Of a stretch of 64,000 bases of DNA, positions 36,109 to 45,401 are shown piece by piece. Under the pieces are notes generated by a model that saw nothing but the letters and a program-made list of their open reading frames with translations, was not told where the DNA came from and ran no database searches. The stretch lies in contig NZ_JACBZL010000001.1 in assembly GCF_013408445.1 (NCBI RefSeq), forward strand, positions 682,001 to 746,000. The letters run 5' to 3'. Position 1 is the stretch's first letter, and each line of letters begins with the position of its first letter. The position numbers and the translations under genes were made by a program. This stretch comes from Corynebacterium tuberculostearicum. GTDB lineage: Bacteria > Actinomycetota > Actinomycetes > Mycobacteriales > Mycobacteriaceae.

Positions 36109-37680
36109 ATGACGACCGCTTTTGGCCCCGACTTTGATGCCTCCGCGCTAGCCACGCTGGCCGCAGAGCTTTCCGACGTCTTTACCGCCGCCGGTTTTAC
36201 TACCGATGGCGTAGCCGGGCACCTAGGTCCGGAAGTTACCGAGGCCCTCTTCCGCGGCGAACCCGCACCAGTTGCGCTCGCCGCGCACAGCGAATCTCAA
36301 TTGGATCTTTTGATCCGCTTCTTCCTCCTTCATGAGCACCTGCCGGCCACGCTTTTGGGCGAGGCGGTAGGCGCGCGCCTGGCTACCCAGTTGCTCGATG
36401 CCAATGTTGCGCTTGCTGACGCCCATGGCAAGGCCTACATCGCCCTCGATATCCGCCCGCACACCATCGTTGGCGCCAACCGTCTCATCTTCTCCGACGT
36501 CGACGCCTCCTTGGTCGACCACGTACCCGGCCCAGACCACGTGCTTGGCGTTGGCGCGGCAAGCCTCTCCCTGCTGCAATCCACGCCAGTAAGCCCAGTG
36601 GGCAGCGTTTTAGATCTAGGCACTGGCTCGGGCGTCCAATTGCTGGGGCAGCTCGATTGCGCTGAAAAGATTACCGCCACCGACGTGCATGAGCGTGCGT
36701 TGGAATTGGCCGAGGCTACCATTGCCGCTACTGGCGATAGCGAGAAAGTGGAATTGCTGCAAGGTTCGTGGTTCGACCCCGTAGCCGGCCGCCGCTTTGA
36801 CCGCCTCGTAGCTAACCCACCTTTTGTCGTTGGCCTTCCCGAAGTTGGCCACGTCTACCGCGATTCCGGGTTAAATCTGGACGGTGCCAGCGAACTGGTT
36901 GTCTCTCGGGCTGCCGATCACCTAACCCCCGGCGGAACGGCTCACCTTCTGGCCGCTTGGGTACACACCAGCGGCGAGACCTGGCAGCAACGCGTTGCTT
37001 CCTGGCTGCCGGACAAAGGAATTGCTGCCTGGATCATCCAGCGCGACGTAGCCGATCCCGCACTCTATGTGTCCACCTGGCTCGAGGACGAATCCCTGGA
37101 TGTACGCTCCCCTGAAGGCCAAGAGCGCTCTCGCGCCTGGCTGGAGCATTTCCAGCAGCATGAGGTCAATGGCATTGGCTTTGGCTTTGTCGCTATCCAA
37201 CGCATCGGCGACGATGAACCTGCCGATATCTTGGCCGAAGAAATGCCGCAGGCCTTTAGCGACCCACTTGGCCCTGAAATAGAGGAATACTTTGCCCGCG
37301 TGGCGTGGCTGCGCGACCTAGTACCCGGCGAGCTACAGGGAAAGCACTTCCGCGTGCGCCCGGGGCTGGCACGCGAAGATATCAGCACCCCAGATGCGGA
37401 ATTGGGCCAGGGCTTTACTCGGGCCGCTCTACGTCTTACTCGCACCGACGGTCCGCGCTGGAGCCACGAAGTAGATGAACACATCGCTGCCATTGTCGCC
37501 GGTCTCAGCCCACAGGGCTTGAACCTTGAAGAAACCATCGGCTTGTATGCGGCGGCACATGGATTCGACGAAGCAGAACTTACTGCTGCCGCCCTACCCG
37601 CCGTGATCGATATGGTCCGACATGGCCTGCTTATCCCCGCTGATCTCCTCTTGGAGACCGATTCGCTGGACCTCAGCTAG
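36109..37680 (+). CDS. HemK/RlmG-type class I methyltransferase with actinobacterial N- and C-terminal domains
   Basis: A 523-aa protein. Residues 1-160 are an N-terminal domain seen in actinobacterial homologues. The Rossmann SAM site is SVLDLGTGSGVQLLGQLD, and the amide/amine methylation motif is NPPF in RLVANPPFVVG, found in enzymes that methylate Gln side chains or nucleobase amines. A C-terminal domain of about 200 residues follows, with FARVAWLRDLVPGELQGKHFRVRPGL. The substrate is not known. It may form an operon with DUF3099 and dtd. Confidence 0.82.
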   Translation: MTTAFGPDFDASALATLAAELSDVFTAAGFTTDGVAGHLGPEVTEALFRGEPAPVALAAHSESQLDLLIRFFLLHEHLPATLLGEAVGARLATQLLDANVALADAHGKAYIALDIRPHTIVGANRLIFSDVDASLVDHVPGPDHVLGVGAASLSLLQSTPVSPVGSVLDLGTGSGVQLLGQLDCAEKITATDVHERALELAEATIAATGDSEKVELLQGSWFDPVAGRRFDRLVANPPFVVGLPEVGHVYRDSGLNLDGASELVVSRAADHLTPGGTAHLLAAWVHTSGETWQQRVASWLPDKGIAAWIIQRDVADPALYVSTWLEDESLDVRSPEGQERSRAWLEHFQQHEVNGIGFGFVAIQRIGDDEPADILAEEMPQAFSDPLGPEIEEYFARVAWLRDLVPGELQGKHFRVRPGLAREDISTPDAELGQGFTRAALRLTRTDGPRWSHEVDEHIAAIVAGLSPQGLNLEETIGLYAAAHGFDEAELTAAALPAVIDMVRHGLLIPADLLLETDSLDLS

Positions 37681-37722
37681 ATCCACACTGTCCCCCACTC
37701 GTTATATAAGGAGAAGTAAACC

Positions 37723-38166
37723 ATGCGCGCAGTTTTGACTCGGGTATCAGAGGCCACAGTGACCGTCGATGGAGAAACCGTAGGAGCCATCGATTGCCCC
37801 GAAACCGGTGGTCTTCTCGCTCTAGTTGGGGTCTCGCGCGAGGATATGGATGATTGGCAGCCCCGCGCTGAGAAAATGGCACGCAAGATTGCAGAACTGC
37901 GCATTCTTGATGGCGAAGTCTCAGTCATTGACGCCGGAGCGCCCGTACTTGTGGTGAGCCAATTTACTTTGTACGGCCGCACCGCCAAAGGACGGCGCCC
38001 TTCGTGGGCGGATGCCGCCCCAGGACCCGAGGCCGAACCGGTCATCGCGGCGATTATTGCGAACCTCAGGGAACGCGGCGTGTCAGTTGAAACAGGCCAA
38101 TTCGGGGCTAAAATGCGCGTTTCTTCTGTGAACGAAGGACCTTTCACCGTCTTGGTAGAGACCTAG
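37723..38166 (+). CDS. dtd: D-aminoacyl-tRNA deacylase
   Basis: A 147-aa enzyme that removes D-amino acids (and Gly from tRNA-Ala) mischarged on tRNA. The active-site motifs SQFTLYG and, near the C-terminus, [11 protein letters not shown] are present, with the typical start [33 protein letters not shown] before the ATG is a strong ribosome site. Confidence 0.96.
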   Translation: MRAVLTRVSEATVTVDGETVGAIDCPETGGLLALVGVSREDMDDWQPRAEKMARKIAELRILDGEVSVIDAGAPVLVVSQFTLYGRTAKGRRPSWADAAPGPEAEPVIAAIIANLRERGVSVETGQFGAKMRVSSVNEGPFTVLVET

Positions 38167-38309
38167 CTCGCACCCTCTATTTCCGGCTCACGAGATCTGA
38201 AAATCGTGTTAAGCAGGCCCTTTTACAAACGATTCCGTGACCCAAACCACTTTCCCGGATTTTGTGTAGAGCAAGCCATAAAGCACCGGGGAATGCAAAT
38301 TCTCAGAGA

Positions 38310-38350
38310 GTGATAAATGCCCTACTCGCAGTGCAATAATTTATTATCAC
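38310..38350 (+). promoter_or_regulatory. Interrupted inverted repeat upstream of sdaC promoter
   Basis: GTGATAA (38310-38316) and TTATCAC (38344-38350) face each other around 27 nt, just upstream of the -10 box at 38368. This could be an operator; the regulator is unknown. Confidence 0.35.
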
Positions 38351-38367
38351 CCTGCAAGATTTTGTTC

Positions 38368-38373
38368 TATACT
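38368..38373 (+). promoter_or_regulatory. Likely -10 box of the serine operon
   Basis: TATACT fits the consensus well and would give a leader of about 145 nt before the sdaC ATG, containing two palindromes. Confidence 0.45.
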
Positions 38374-38413
38374 GAAGGCACAGCGAAGCAAAAGGGCTGG
38401 ATATGCAGGATGC

Positions 38414-38426
38414 GAGATAATTTCTC
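38414..38426 (+). promoter_or_regulatory. Palindrome 1 in the sdaC leader
   Basis: GAGATAATTTCTC has arms GAGA/TCTC and resembles the second palindrome 38 nt further on. Confidence 0.35.
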
Positions 38427-38451
38427 AAAATCCTACAAACGCAAAATTGAG

Positions 38452-38469
38452 TGAGAAGAAATTTTCTCA
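38452..38469 (+). promoter_or_regulatory. Palindrome 2 in the sdaC leader
   Basis: TGAGAAGAAATTTTCTCA has 6-bp arms TGAGAA/TTCTCA around an A/T-rich centre. It lies 57 nt before the sdaC start. Confidence 0.4.
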
Positions 38470-38525
38470 ATCATGGTTGCAGAAGCCCAAACGCTTCGGC
38501 CGACCAACTAGATGTAGGAAAGAAA

Positions 38526-39941
38526 ATGTCCCACTCAATCACGCGGCGCAACAAAGCCCAGCACCCAGAGAACCAGGCTGAGATGCCCCAGGATCTCAAG
38601 ACCGCCAAGGCAGCTCCCTCCTCCAAAGAATCCGCACCAGCTCCTGGCATTGACACCCCGTTCGATGGCCAGAAGGGTGCACCGAAGTGGAATAAGGAAG
38701 ACACCGTATGGATGCTCTCCCTGTTCGGCACCGCAATCGGCGCCGGCGTCCTCTTCCTCCCCATCAACGCCGGTATCGGCGGCATCATCCCACTAATCAT
38801 CATGACGGTGGTAGCACTGCCAATGACCTTCTGGGCCCACCGCGGAATGACCCGCTTGGTGCTTTCCAGCTCCAAGCCAGACGGTGACCTCACGGACGTC
38901 GTCGAGGAACACTTTGGCAAGAAGGCCGGTGTTCTGATGAACATCCTGTACTTCCTGTCGGTCTACCCCATCCTGCTGGTTTACTCGGTCACCATCACCA
39001 ACACGGTCAACTCCTTCCTGGAGCACCAGCTCGGAATCACCCCGCCAGACCGCTGGCTTACCTCCCTCCTGCTGGTAGGCGGCCTCATCCTAGTCGTCCG
39101 CATGGGCAAGGACGTTGTAGTTCACGTCATGTCCTACCTGGTCTACCCATTCATCGGCATCCTGGTTCTGCTTTCCCTCTACCTCATCCCGAAGTGGAAT
39201 ACCGCGCTCTTTGATTCCTTCGACCTCAACGTTGCTCGCGAGGCTTCTGGCCACAGCATGGGCGTTACCCTGATGCTTCTGGTCCCAGTTATGGTCTTCT
39301 CCTTCAACCACTCGCCGATGATTTCCTCCTTCGCCGTTGACCGCCGCCAGACCTACGGCAAGTTCGCTGAGGCCAAGTCCCGCAAGACCCTGCTCCGCGC
39401 AGAAATCCTCATGGTCGTCGTGGTTATGTTCTTCGTCTTCTCTTGCGCCCTGAGCCTCTCCCCGGCTGACATGGCAGAAGCTAAGGCACAAAACATCACC
39501 ATCCTGTCTTACCTGGCAAACCACTTCGATAACCCACTTATCCAGTGGATTGCACCAGTCATCGCCATGATTGCAGTTGCTAAGTCCTTCCTCGGCCACT
39601 ACCTCGGCGCAGCCGAAGGCTTCGAAGGCCTCGTCATCAAGGGCAGCAAGAACGCAAGCAAGGACGACGCAGAGTCCGCCCACAAGCTCGATACCATCAC
39701 CCTCATCTTCATGCTGGTCACCGCTTGGCTCGTCGCTTGGGCTGACCCATCCATCCTGGGCATGATTGAAACCCTGTGTGGCCCGACGATTGCCATCATG
39801 CTCTTCATCATCCCAATGGTCGCCATCCACAAGGTTCCTGCGCTGAAGCGCTACAAGGGCAAGGCTTCCAACTACTTCGTCTTCTTCATGGGCCTCGTCG
39901 CCCTCGCAACCATCATCTACTCCATCGTCCAGGCTTTCTAA
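38526..39941 (+). CDS. sdaC: Serine transporter, HAAAP/SdaC family
   Basis: A 471-aa inner-membrane transporter with about eleven spans. The N-terminal 50 residues are polar; WMLSLFGTAIGAGVLFLPINAG is the first span and family signature, with ILYFLSVYPILLVYSVTITNTVNSFL and FSFNHSPMISSFAVDRR following. Family members import serine or threonine with protons or sodium. ATG at 38526 has AGGAAAG just upstream. The next gene, sdaA, is 46 nt downstream, so uptake and deamination of serine are coexpressed. Confidence 0.92.
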   Translation: MSHSITRRNKAQHPENQAEMPQDLKTAKAAPSSKESAPAPGIDTPFDGQKGAPKWNKEDTVWMLSLFGTAIGAGVLFLPINAGIGGIIPLIIMTVVALPMTFWAHRGMTRLVLSSSKPDGDLTDVVEEHFGKKAGVLMNILYFLSVYPILLVYSVTITNTVNSFLEHQLGITPPDRWLTSLLLVGGLILVVRMGKDVVVHVMSYLVYPFIGILVLLSLYLIPKWNTALFDSFDLNVAREASGHSMGVTLMLLVPVMVFSFNHSPMISSFAVDRRQTYGKFAEAKSRKTLLRAEILMVVVVMFFVFSCALSLSPADMAEAKAQNITILSYLANHFDNPLIQWIAPVIAMIAVAKSFLGHYLGAAEGFEGLVIKGSKNASKDDAESAHKLDTITLIFMLVTAWLVAWADPSILGMIETLCGPTIAIMLFIIPMVAIHKVPALKRYKGKASNYFVFFMGLVALATIIYSIVQAF

Positions 39942-39987
39942 GCACCGCCGCAGACGAGAAAATCGCAGAGGATTCAAGGAAAGAACA

Positions 39988-41361
39988 ATGTTCATCAGCA
40001 TCTTCGATATGTTCAAGATTGGCATCGGCCCCTCAAGCTCACACACTCTTGGGCCAATGAAAGCCGGCAAGGCTTTCGTGGACGAGCTCAAGGAAAAGGA
40101 CCTCTTTGACAAGGTCACTCGAGTTCAGGCAAATGTCTACGGCTCCCTCTCCCTCACGGGAATCGGCCACTCCACCGACAAGGCCATCCTCCTCGGTCTC
40201 GCCGGTGAAGAGCCAGAGACGGTTGATATCGACGGCATCTCCGAATTCATGAAGAACGTCCGCAGCAGCGAGAAGCTCATGCTGGGCGGCTCCCACGAGG
40301 TAGAATTCCCCAAGGACGGCGGCTTCTTCTTCCATGACGAGTACCTCCCGATGCACGAAAATGGCATGTGTCTTATCGCCTTCGCTGGCGAGGAAGACAT
40401 CCTGCACAAGACCTACTACTCAGTCGGCGGCGGTTTCATCGTCAAGCAGGAAGACTTTGCCAAGCGCACCGACGCCAAGGTTGATATCCCCTTCCCATAC
40501 GCCAGCGCCGCAGAGATGCTCGAGCTGTGCGAGAAGAACAACATGACCCTCCCGGAGCTTGGACTTGCCAACGAGTTGGCACTGCGTTCCGAAGATGAGG
40601 TCAACGAGCACCTGCGCAAGGTTCGCGATGTCATGTTCACCGGCATCGAGCGCGGCTCCGCTACCGACGGCCCGCTCCCAGGTTCCCTGCTAGTTCCTCG
40701 CCGCGCCGCTGCCCTCAAGCGCCGCCTCGAGCAGTCCGAACCGCACGATGGTCTGAACATCCTCAGCTGGGTCAACATGTTCGCACTGGCCATCTCCGAG
40801 GAGAATGCATCCTGCGGCCGCGTTGTTACCGCTCCTACGAACGGCGCATGCGGCGTTGTCCCGGCAGTACTGGCCTACTACGACAAGTTCGTTGAGCCCG
40901 TTACCACCGAGATGTTTGCTGATTACATCTTCGCCTGCAACCAGATTGCTTCCCTGTACAAGATGAACGCTTCCATCTCTGGCGCTGAGGTCGGCTGCCA
41001 GGGTGAGGTTGGTGTAGCGTGCTCCATGGCTGCTGGCGGTCTCGCCCAGCTCATGGGCGCTACCCCAGAGCAGGTATGCATCGCAGCCGAGATTGGCATG
41101 GAGCACAAGCTTGGCCTGACCTGTGACCCGGTCCTCGGACAGGTTCAGGTACCCTGCATTGAGCGCAACGCTGTCGCTGCCGTTGATTCCATCACCAGCG
41201 CACGTATGGCGCTGGAGCGCGAAAGCAAGCCATGCGTTTCTTTGGACGAAGTTATCTGGACCATGTATAAGACTGGTAAGGATATGAACGCCAAGTACAG
41301 GGAAACCTCACAAGGTGGCCTGGCCCTAGCAGTTCACCCACCAGTTCCGGTGTGCGGATAG
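39988..41361 (+). CDS. sdaA: L-serine dehydratase (single-chain, Fe-S type)
   Basis: A 457-aa enzyme that deaminates L-serine to pyruvate and ammonia. It is the single-chain form: the beta-like part starts MFISIFDMFKIGIGPSSSHTLGPM, and the alpha-like part has TAPTNGACGVVPAVLAYY and GAEVGCQGEVGVACSMAAGG. Cys residues for the 4Fe-4S cluster are in EVGCQGE and in CDPVLGQVQVPCIERN. A hairpin terminator follows the stop. Confidence 0.96.
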   Translation: MFISIFDMFKIGIGPSSSHTLGPMKAGKAFVDELKEKDLFDKVTRVQANVYGSLSLTGIGHSTDKAILLGLAGEEPETVDIDGISEFMKNVRSSEKLMLGGSHEVEFPKDGGFFFHDEYLPMHENGMCLIAFAGEEDILHKTYYSVGGGFIVKQEDFAKRTDAKVDIPFPYASAAEMLELCEKNNMTLPELGLANELALRSEDEVNEHLRKVRDVMFTGIERGSATDGPLPGSLLVPRRAAALKRRLEQSEPHDGLNILSWVNMFALAISEENASCGRVVTAPTNGACGVVPAVLAYYDKFVEPVTTEMFADYIFACNQIASLYKMNASISGAEVGCQGEVGVACSMAAGGLAQLMGATPEQVCIAAEIGMEHKLGLTCDPVLGQVQVPCIERNAVAAVDSITSARMALERESKPCVSLDEVIWTMYKTGKDMNAKYRETSQGGLALAVHPPVPVCG

Positions 41362-41385
41362 AGACCACCCAGTAAAGAAGCGATG

Positions 41386-41432
41386 AGCCGGGTGAGCACA
41401 GCGCTAAGCCGCTTGTGTTCATCCGGCTTTCT
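41386..41432 (+). terminator. Terminator after sdaA
   Basis: AGCCGGGTGAGCACA pairs (with G-U) with TGTGTTCATCCGGCT, followed by TTCTT. It separates the serine operon from the regulator gene. Confidence 0.7.
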
Positions 41433-41505
41433 TGGCGCTACTCCCCCTTTCGCCTATTCGCTTCCGTGTGATATCTTCTCTATAACCTGACAGGAATTAA
41501 AGGAC

Positions 41506-42303
41506 ATGCTTCAGCTAATGAACTTCCCTAGCGGCAATGCCTCCGAAGAAAACTTCCTCGAGCAGTACATTCCCCTCGTCGAATTCCTCGGTAAGGCAAT
41601 GGGCCCCAACACCGAAATCGTACTTCACGATCTCGACGTCCCCGATAAATCCATCATGGCCATCGCCAACGGCCACATCTCCGGCCGGCAGCTAGGCGGC
41701 CCGGTGACCGACTTCGCTTTGTGGTTTATGAAACAAGGCGATGCGGCAGCAATCCCCATGATGACCGGCTACCGCGCCGTCAATGCGGAAGGCAAAATTT
41801 GCCGCTCTTCAAGCTACTTCATCCGAGATGACTCCGGCCATATGCGCGGCATGCTGTGCATCAATGTCGATGTCTCCGAGTTGGTACACATTCGCGATGC
41901 TGCCGCCGCGCTTATCGGCAACGCAGACGATCCCGCGTTTGACAAGTCCAAGGCTTTCGGCGGCTACCCCGGCGCAGAGGAGCAACCCCAGCGCCCCGTA
42001 GCGGTACCTGACCCGGTTCCAGAAGAAGTAGCTGAAGAGACTGCAGAAGAGCCTGAAAGCGAAGCGGTAAGCGAGTCTCTGCGTTCTAACGTGGAGCACC
42101 TTCTCGATTCCATGCTGAACTCTGCGATTTCCAACCAGAGCACGCCAGTTCCTCGCATGCAGCGCGAAGAGCGTCTCGAGGTGGTTTCTGACCTTGAGGA
42201 TGCAGGATTCTTCCTTCTTAAAGGCGGAATTGCCGCAGCTGCAGAGCGTCTCGGCGTATCTGAGCCCACCATCTACCGCTACCTCGTACAGGTGCGCGGA
42301 TAG
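41506..42303 (+). CDS. YheO-type PAS/HTH transcriptional regulator
   Basis: A 265-aa regulator. The N-terminal YheO-like PAS domain has FLGKAMGPNTEIVLHDLDVPDKSIMAIANGHISGR and SSSYFIRDDSGHMRGMLCINVDV. A Pro/Glu-rich linker (about residues 155-195) leads to a C-terminal HTH with GGIAAAAERLGVSEPTIYRYL. Members of this family such as DauR control amino-acid catabolic genes. It follows sdaC-sdaA after a terminator, which makes it the best candidate to regulate them. AAAGGAC before the ATG is a fair ribosome site. Confidence 0.85.
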   Translation: MLQLMNFPSGNASEENFLEQYIPLVEFLGKAMGPNTEIVLHDLDVPDKSIMAIANGHISGRQLGGPVTDFALWFMKQGDAAAIPMMTGYRAVNAEGKICRSSSYFIRDDSGHMRGMLCINVDVSELVHIRDAAAALIGNADDPAFDKSKAFGGYPGAEEQPQRPVAVPDPVPEEVAEETAEEPESEAVSESLRSNVEHLLDSMLNSAISNQSTPVPRMQREERLEVVSDLEDAGFFLLKGGIAAAAERLGVSEPTIYRYLVQVRG

Positions 42304-42485
42304 TAGTCCCACATTTCTAGCTACTCGCAGCTCGTAACCGTTCCCCGTGGTTCCTCTCCCCCGAAAAGGTGGATTTGCACCACGGGGAACAACTGTTTTT
42401 AAAAATTCTCTCCGCACCGGGAACTAAAACTCTCAAGACTCCGTTGTACTTTGTGAAACCGGCGACAAATTCAGGAGGCTTCACT

Positions 42486-43499
42486 ATGACGAAGACATCT
42501 GCCACCACCGCCAAGGGCACTTCAAGTGCCACTACTGATGAAGAACAGGAAGTAGACCGCGGATCTCGCCGCAACCAAACCAACGATAATCCTTCTGCCG
42601 ACCTCGTCCGCGTTTATCTCAACGGCATCGGCAAGACCGCACTGCTCAGCGCGGAAGATGAGGTAGAACTCGCTCAGGCCATCGAGGTTGGACTGTACGC
42701 GGAATACAAGCTCAATAACGCAGAAAAGCTCACCCGTGCAGAAAAGCGCGACCTTAAGATCCTCGCCCGCGAAGGCAAGAAGGCACGCTCCCACCTGCTC
42801 GAAGCTAACCTGCGCCTCGTTGTTTCGCTGGCAAAGCGCTACACCGGTCGCGGCATGCCGCTGCTGGATCTCATCCAAGAGGGCAACCTAGGCCTAATCC
42901 GCGCCATGGAGAAGTTTGATTACGCCAAGGGCTTCAAGTTCTCCACTTATGCCACGTGGTGGATCCGTCAGGCAATTACCCGCGGCATGGCTGACCAGTC
43001 CCGCACCATTCGCCTCCCAGTCCACTTGGTTGAGCAGGTTAACAAGCTTTCCCGCATTAAACGCGAGATGTATCAATCCTTGGGTCGCGAAGCTACCAAC
43101 GAGGAGCTTTCGGAAGAATCCGGTATTGACGAGAACAAGATCGAGATGCTGCTGCGCCAGTCGCGCGATCCGGTCTCTCTCGATATGCCGGTAGGTACCG
43201 ATGAAGAAGCTCCTTTGGGTGACTTCATCGAAGACGCGGAAGCTACCGATGCTGAAACTGCGGTGGTCGCTTCAATGCGCCACTCCGATATCCGCGGCGT
43301 GATTGACACCTTGGAAAAGCGCGAGCAGGATGTCATCCGCCTGCGCTACGGCCTCGATGATGGTGTTCCGCGCACCTTGGATCAGATTGGTCGCCGCTTC
43401 GGCCTTTCGCGCGAGCGTGTGCGCCAGATTGAGCGCGAAGTCATGGCAAAGCTGCGCGATGGCAACCGCGCCGATCGCCTGCGCGAGTACGCTTTGTAA
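42486..43499 (+). CDS. sigB: Principal-like sigma factor SigB
   Basis: A 337-aa group 2 sigma factor. After a short Thr/Ser-rich start it carries region 1.2 ([29 protein letters not shown]), region 2 ([38 protein letters not shown]), region 3 and region 4 ([20 protein letters not shown]). Unlike SigA it lacks the repeat tail. In C. glutamicum SigB acts in stress and transition phase. ATG at 42486 has AGGAGG 7 nt upstream. It lies next to dtxR, the conserved corynebacterial order. Confidence 0.95.
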   Translation: MTKTSATTAKGTSSATTDEEQEVDRGSRRNQTNDNPSADLVRVYLNGIGKTALLSAEDEVELAQAIEVGLYAEYKLNNAEKLTRAEKRDLKILAREGKKARSHLLEANLRLVVSLAKRYTGRGMPLLDLIQEGNLGLIRAMEKFDYAKGFKFSTYATWWIRQAITRGMADQSRTIRLPVHLVEQVNKLSRIKREMYQSLGREATNEELSEESGIDENKIEMLLRQSRDPVSLDMPVGTDEEAPLGDFIEDAEATDAETAVVASMRHSDIRGVIDTLEKREQDVIRLRYGLDDGVPRTLDQIGRRFGLSRERVRQIEREVMAKLRDGNRADRLREYAL

Positions 43500-43532
43500 T
43501 CCACACCTACTGCATTCGGCAGCACATCCTCT

Positions 43533-43577
43533 CCCCGGGCCCATTTTGGCAACGTACCGCCATGGGCTCGGGGTTTG
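43533..43577 (+). terminator. Terminator of sigB
   Basis: CCCCGGGCCCA (43533-43543) pairs with TGGGCTCGGGG (43563-43573) with one mismatch, followed by TTT. Confidence 0.75.
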
Positions 43578-43621
43578 GCGTTGATATGGCATCGGCTTGG
43601 TTCCTAGCGGCGAGCCAAGCC

Positions 43622-43640
43622 TTGGGTAGGCTAATCTGGA
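43622..43640 (+). promoter_or_regulatory. Weak DtxR-box-like sequence upstream of dtxR
   Basis: TTGGGTAGGCTAATCTGGA matches 13 of 19 positions of the DtxR consensus TTAGGTTAGSCTAACCTAA, including the central GSCTAA. It overlaps a possible -10 (TAATCT). This would allow self-control by iron, but the match is weak. Confidence 0.35.
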
Positions 43641-43722
43641 CTGCAGAGTCTAGAAAGCGCTTTCCCGTTCTTGGGCGGGACTACAGCCGCGTAACTGTAT
43701 TCACACAGAAAGGTATGCCCAC

Positions 43723-44406
43723 GTGAGGGACCTAGTTGATACAACGGAGATGTATCTGCGGACCATCTACGAGCTAGAAGAAGAAGGCATTACTCCCCTG
43801 CGCGCCCGCATTGCGGAGCGTTTGGAGCAGTCCGGGCCTACGGTTTCTCAGACTGTAGCTCGCATGGAGCGCGATGGCCTTTTGCACGTGCGCACCGACC
43901 GCAGTTTGGACCTCACGGACAAGGGCCGCGACCTAGCTACCGCAGTCATGCGCAAGCACCGGTTGGCAGAGCGTTTGCTTACCGACGTCCTGGGGCTCGA
44001 CATTGCCAAGGTCCACGACGAGGCCTGCCGGTGGGAGCACGTCATGAGTGAAGAGGTGGAAAAGCGCATGGTCGCCGTTCTCGATGACCCGACGCGGTCC
44101 CCCTTTGGCAATCCTATTCCGGCGCTGTCTGCACTTGGCTTCGATGTTCCGCAGCCGGATCAGGGCACGCGCGCGGTCGACCTCCCCAATGGCGAGCAGG
44201 TCTCCGCGACCGTCATCCAGGTCAATGAAATCCTGCAGGTTGATGATGGAACCTTCCAGGAGCTCACCGATGCCGGCATTCGTGTGGGTGCCAAGGTATC
44301 TGTGGTCAATAACAGCGGCACGATTACGCTGTCGACACCGGAAGGTGGCAGCGTCGTGCTTTCCGACGATTTGGCGCACGCAGTGCGCGTGGAGGTACAA
44401 CCATGA
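43723..44406 (+). CDS. dtxR: Iron-dependent repressor DtxR
   Basis: A 227-aa Fe(II)-activated repressor. The N-terminal HTH ([33 protein letters not shown]) is followed by the metal-binding dimer domain. Metal ligands of both sites are at the known positions: Met10, Cys102, Glu105, His106 and His79, His98 ([11 protein letters not shown]). A C-terminal SH3-like domain follows. GTG at 43723 gives the characteristic [14 protein letters not shown] start, with AGAAAGG upstream. The end overlaps galE by 4 nt. Confidence 0.97.
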   Translation: MRDLVDTTEMYLRTIYELEEEGITPLRARIAERLEQSGPTVSQTVARMERDGLLHVRTDRSLDLTDKGRDLATAVMRKHRLAERLLTDVLGLDIAKVHDEACRWEHVMSEEVEKRMVAVLDDPTRSPFGNPIPALSALGFDVPQPDQGTRAVDLPNGEQVSATVIQVNEILQVDDGTFQELTDAGIRVGAKVSVVNNSGTITLSTPEGGSVVLSDDLAHAVRVEVQP

Positions 44407-45389
44407 AGCTTCTTGTCACCGGTGGCGCCGGCTATGTGGGCAGTGTCTGCGCCGCAGTATTGGTCGAACAAGGCCATGACGTAACCATCATCGATAATTT
44501 CTCCACTGGCAACCATGAGGCCGTTCCGGAAGCCGCCCGCGTCATCGAGGGCGATGTCGCGGACAAGGCTGCCGAGGTCTTGGGCGAAGGTGGCTTCGAA
44601 GGCGTCATTCACTTCGCTGCGCGCTCCTTGGTGGGCGAATCCGTGGAAAAGCCTGATGAGTACTGGCAGCACAACGTCGTTACTACCCTGACGCTGCTTA
44701 ATGCCATGCGGGATAACGACGTCAAAAACCTCGTCTTTTCCTCCACCGCTGCAACCTACGGTGAGCCCGACCAGGTCCCGATTACGGAAGACATGCCGAC
44801 CCAGCCCACCAATCCGTATGGTGCGACCAAGCTGGCCATCGACTACATGATCACGTCCTTTGCCCACGCCTACGGCCTTGGCGCTACCTCGCTGCGCTAT
44901 TTCAATGTGGCTGGCGCCTACGGAAATATCGGCGAAAACCGCGAGGTAGAAACCCACCTCATCCCCATCGTGTTGCAGGTTGCTTTGGGCCACCGGGATA
45001 AGATCTTCATGTTCGGTGATGACTGGGAGACCGCAGACGGCACCCCAGTGCGTGACTACATCCATATCCGCGATCTAGCCGACGCCCACGTGCTTGCCCT
45101 TGAGTCCAATGAATCTGGCAAGCACCGCATTTACAACCTGGGTTCTGGCGATGGGTACTCCGTCAAGCAGGTCATCGAGATGTGCCGCAAGGTCACCGGC
45201 CACGACATTCCGGCTGAGGTGGCCCCGCGCCGCGCGGGCGACCCAGCTACGCTCATCGCTTCCTCTGAGAAGATTCAGCGGGAACTCGGGTGGAATCCCA
45301 CCCGTACGGACCTAGAAACCATCGTCACCGACGCGTGGAACTTCACCCGACAGCTTGGCGATAAGGCACATTCCGCAAAGCGGTCCTAG
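44403..45389 (+). CDS. galE: UDP-glucose 4-epimerase
   Basis: A 328-aa short-chain dehydrogenase-type epimerase that interconverts UDP-glucose and UDP-galactose. UDP-galactose feeds the arabinogalactan of the cell wall. NAD-binding GGAGYVGS is at the N-terminus, and the catalytic YxxxK is in [17 protein letters not shown] overlaps the dtxR stop (ATGA), so it is coupled to DtxR. The dtxR-galE pairing is conserved in corynebacteria. Confidence 0.96.
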   Translation: MKLLVTGGAGYVGSVCAAVLVEQGHDVTIIDNFSTGNHEAVPEAARVIEGDVADKAAEVLGEGGFEGVIHFAARSLVGESVEKPDEYWQHNVVTTLTLLNAMRDNDVKNLVFSSTAATYGEPDQVPITEDMPTQPTNPYGATKLAIDYMITSFAHAYGLGATSLRYFNVAGAYGNIGENREVETHLIPIVLQVALGHRDKIFMFGDDWETADGTPVRDYIHIRDLADAHVLALESNESGKHRIYNLGSGDGYSVKQVIEMCRKVTGHDIPAEVAPRRAGDPATLIASSEKIQRELGWNPTRTDLETIVTDAWNFTRQLGDKAHSAKRS

Positions 45390-45401
45390 ACGCCGCGCGT
45401 G

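Noticed and set aside
38167..38525. Riboswitch or T-box in the sdaC leader
   Set aside because: No T-box motif, glycine-riboswitch or other known conserved core could be recognised; only short palindromes.
39090..40118. Long minus-strand open frame opposite sdaC and the start of sdaA (342 codons)
   Set aside because: It is rich in Asp, Glu and His without domains and arises from codon bias of the two well-supported genes on the other strand.
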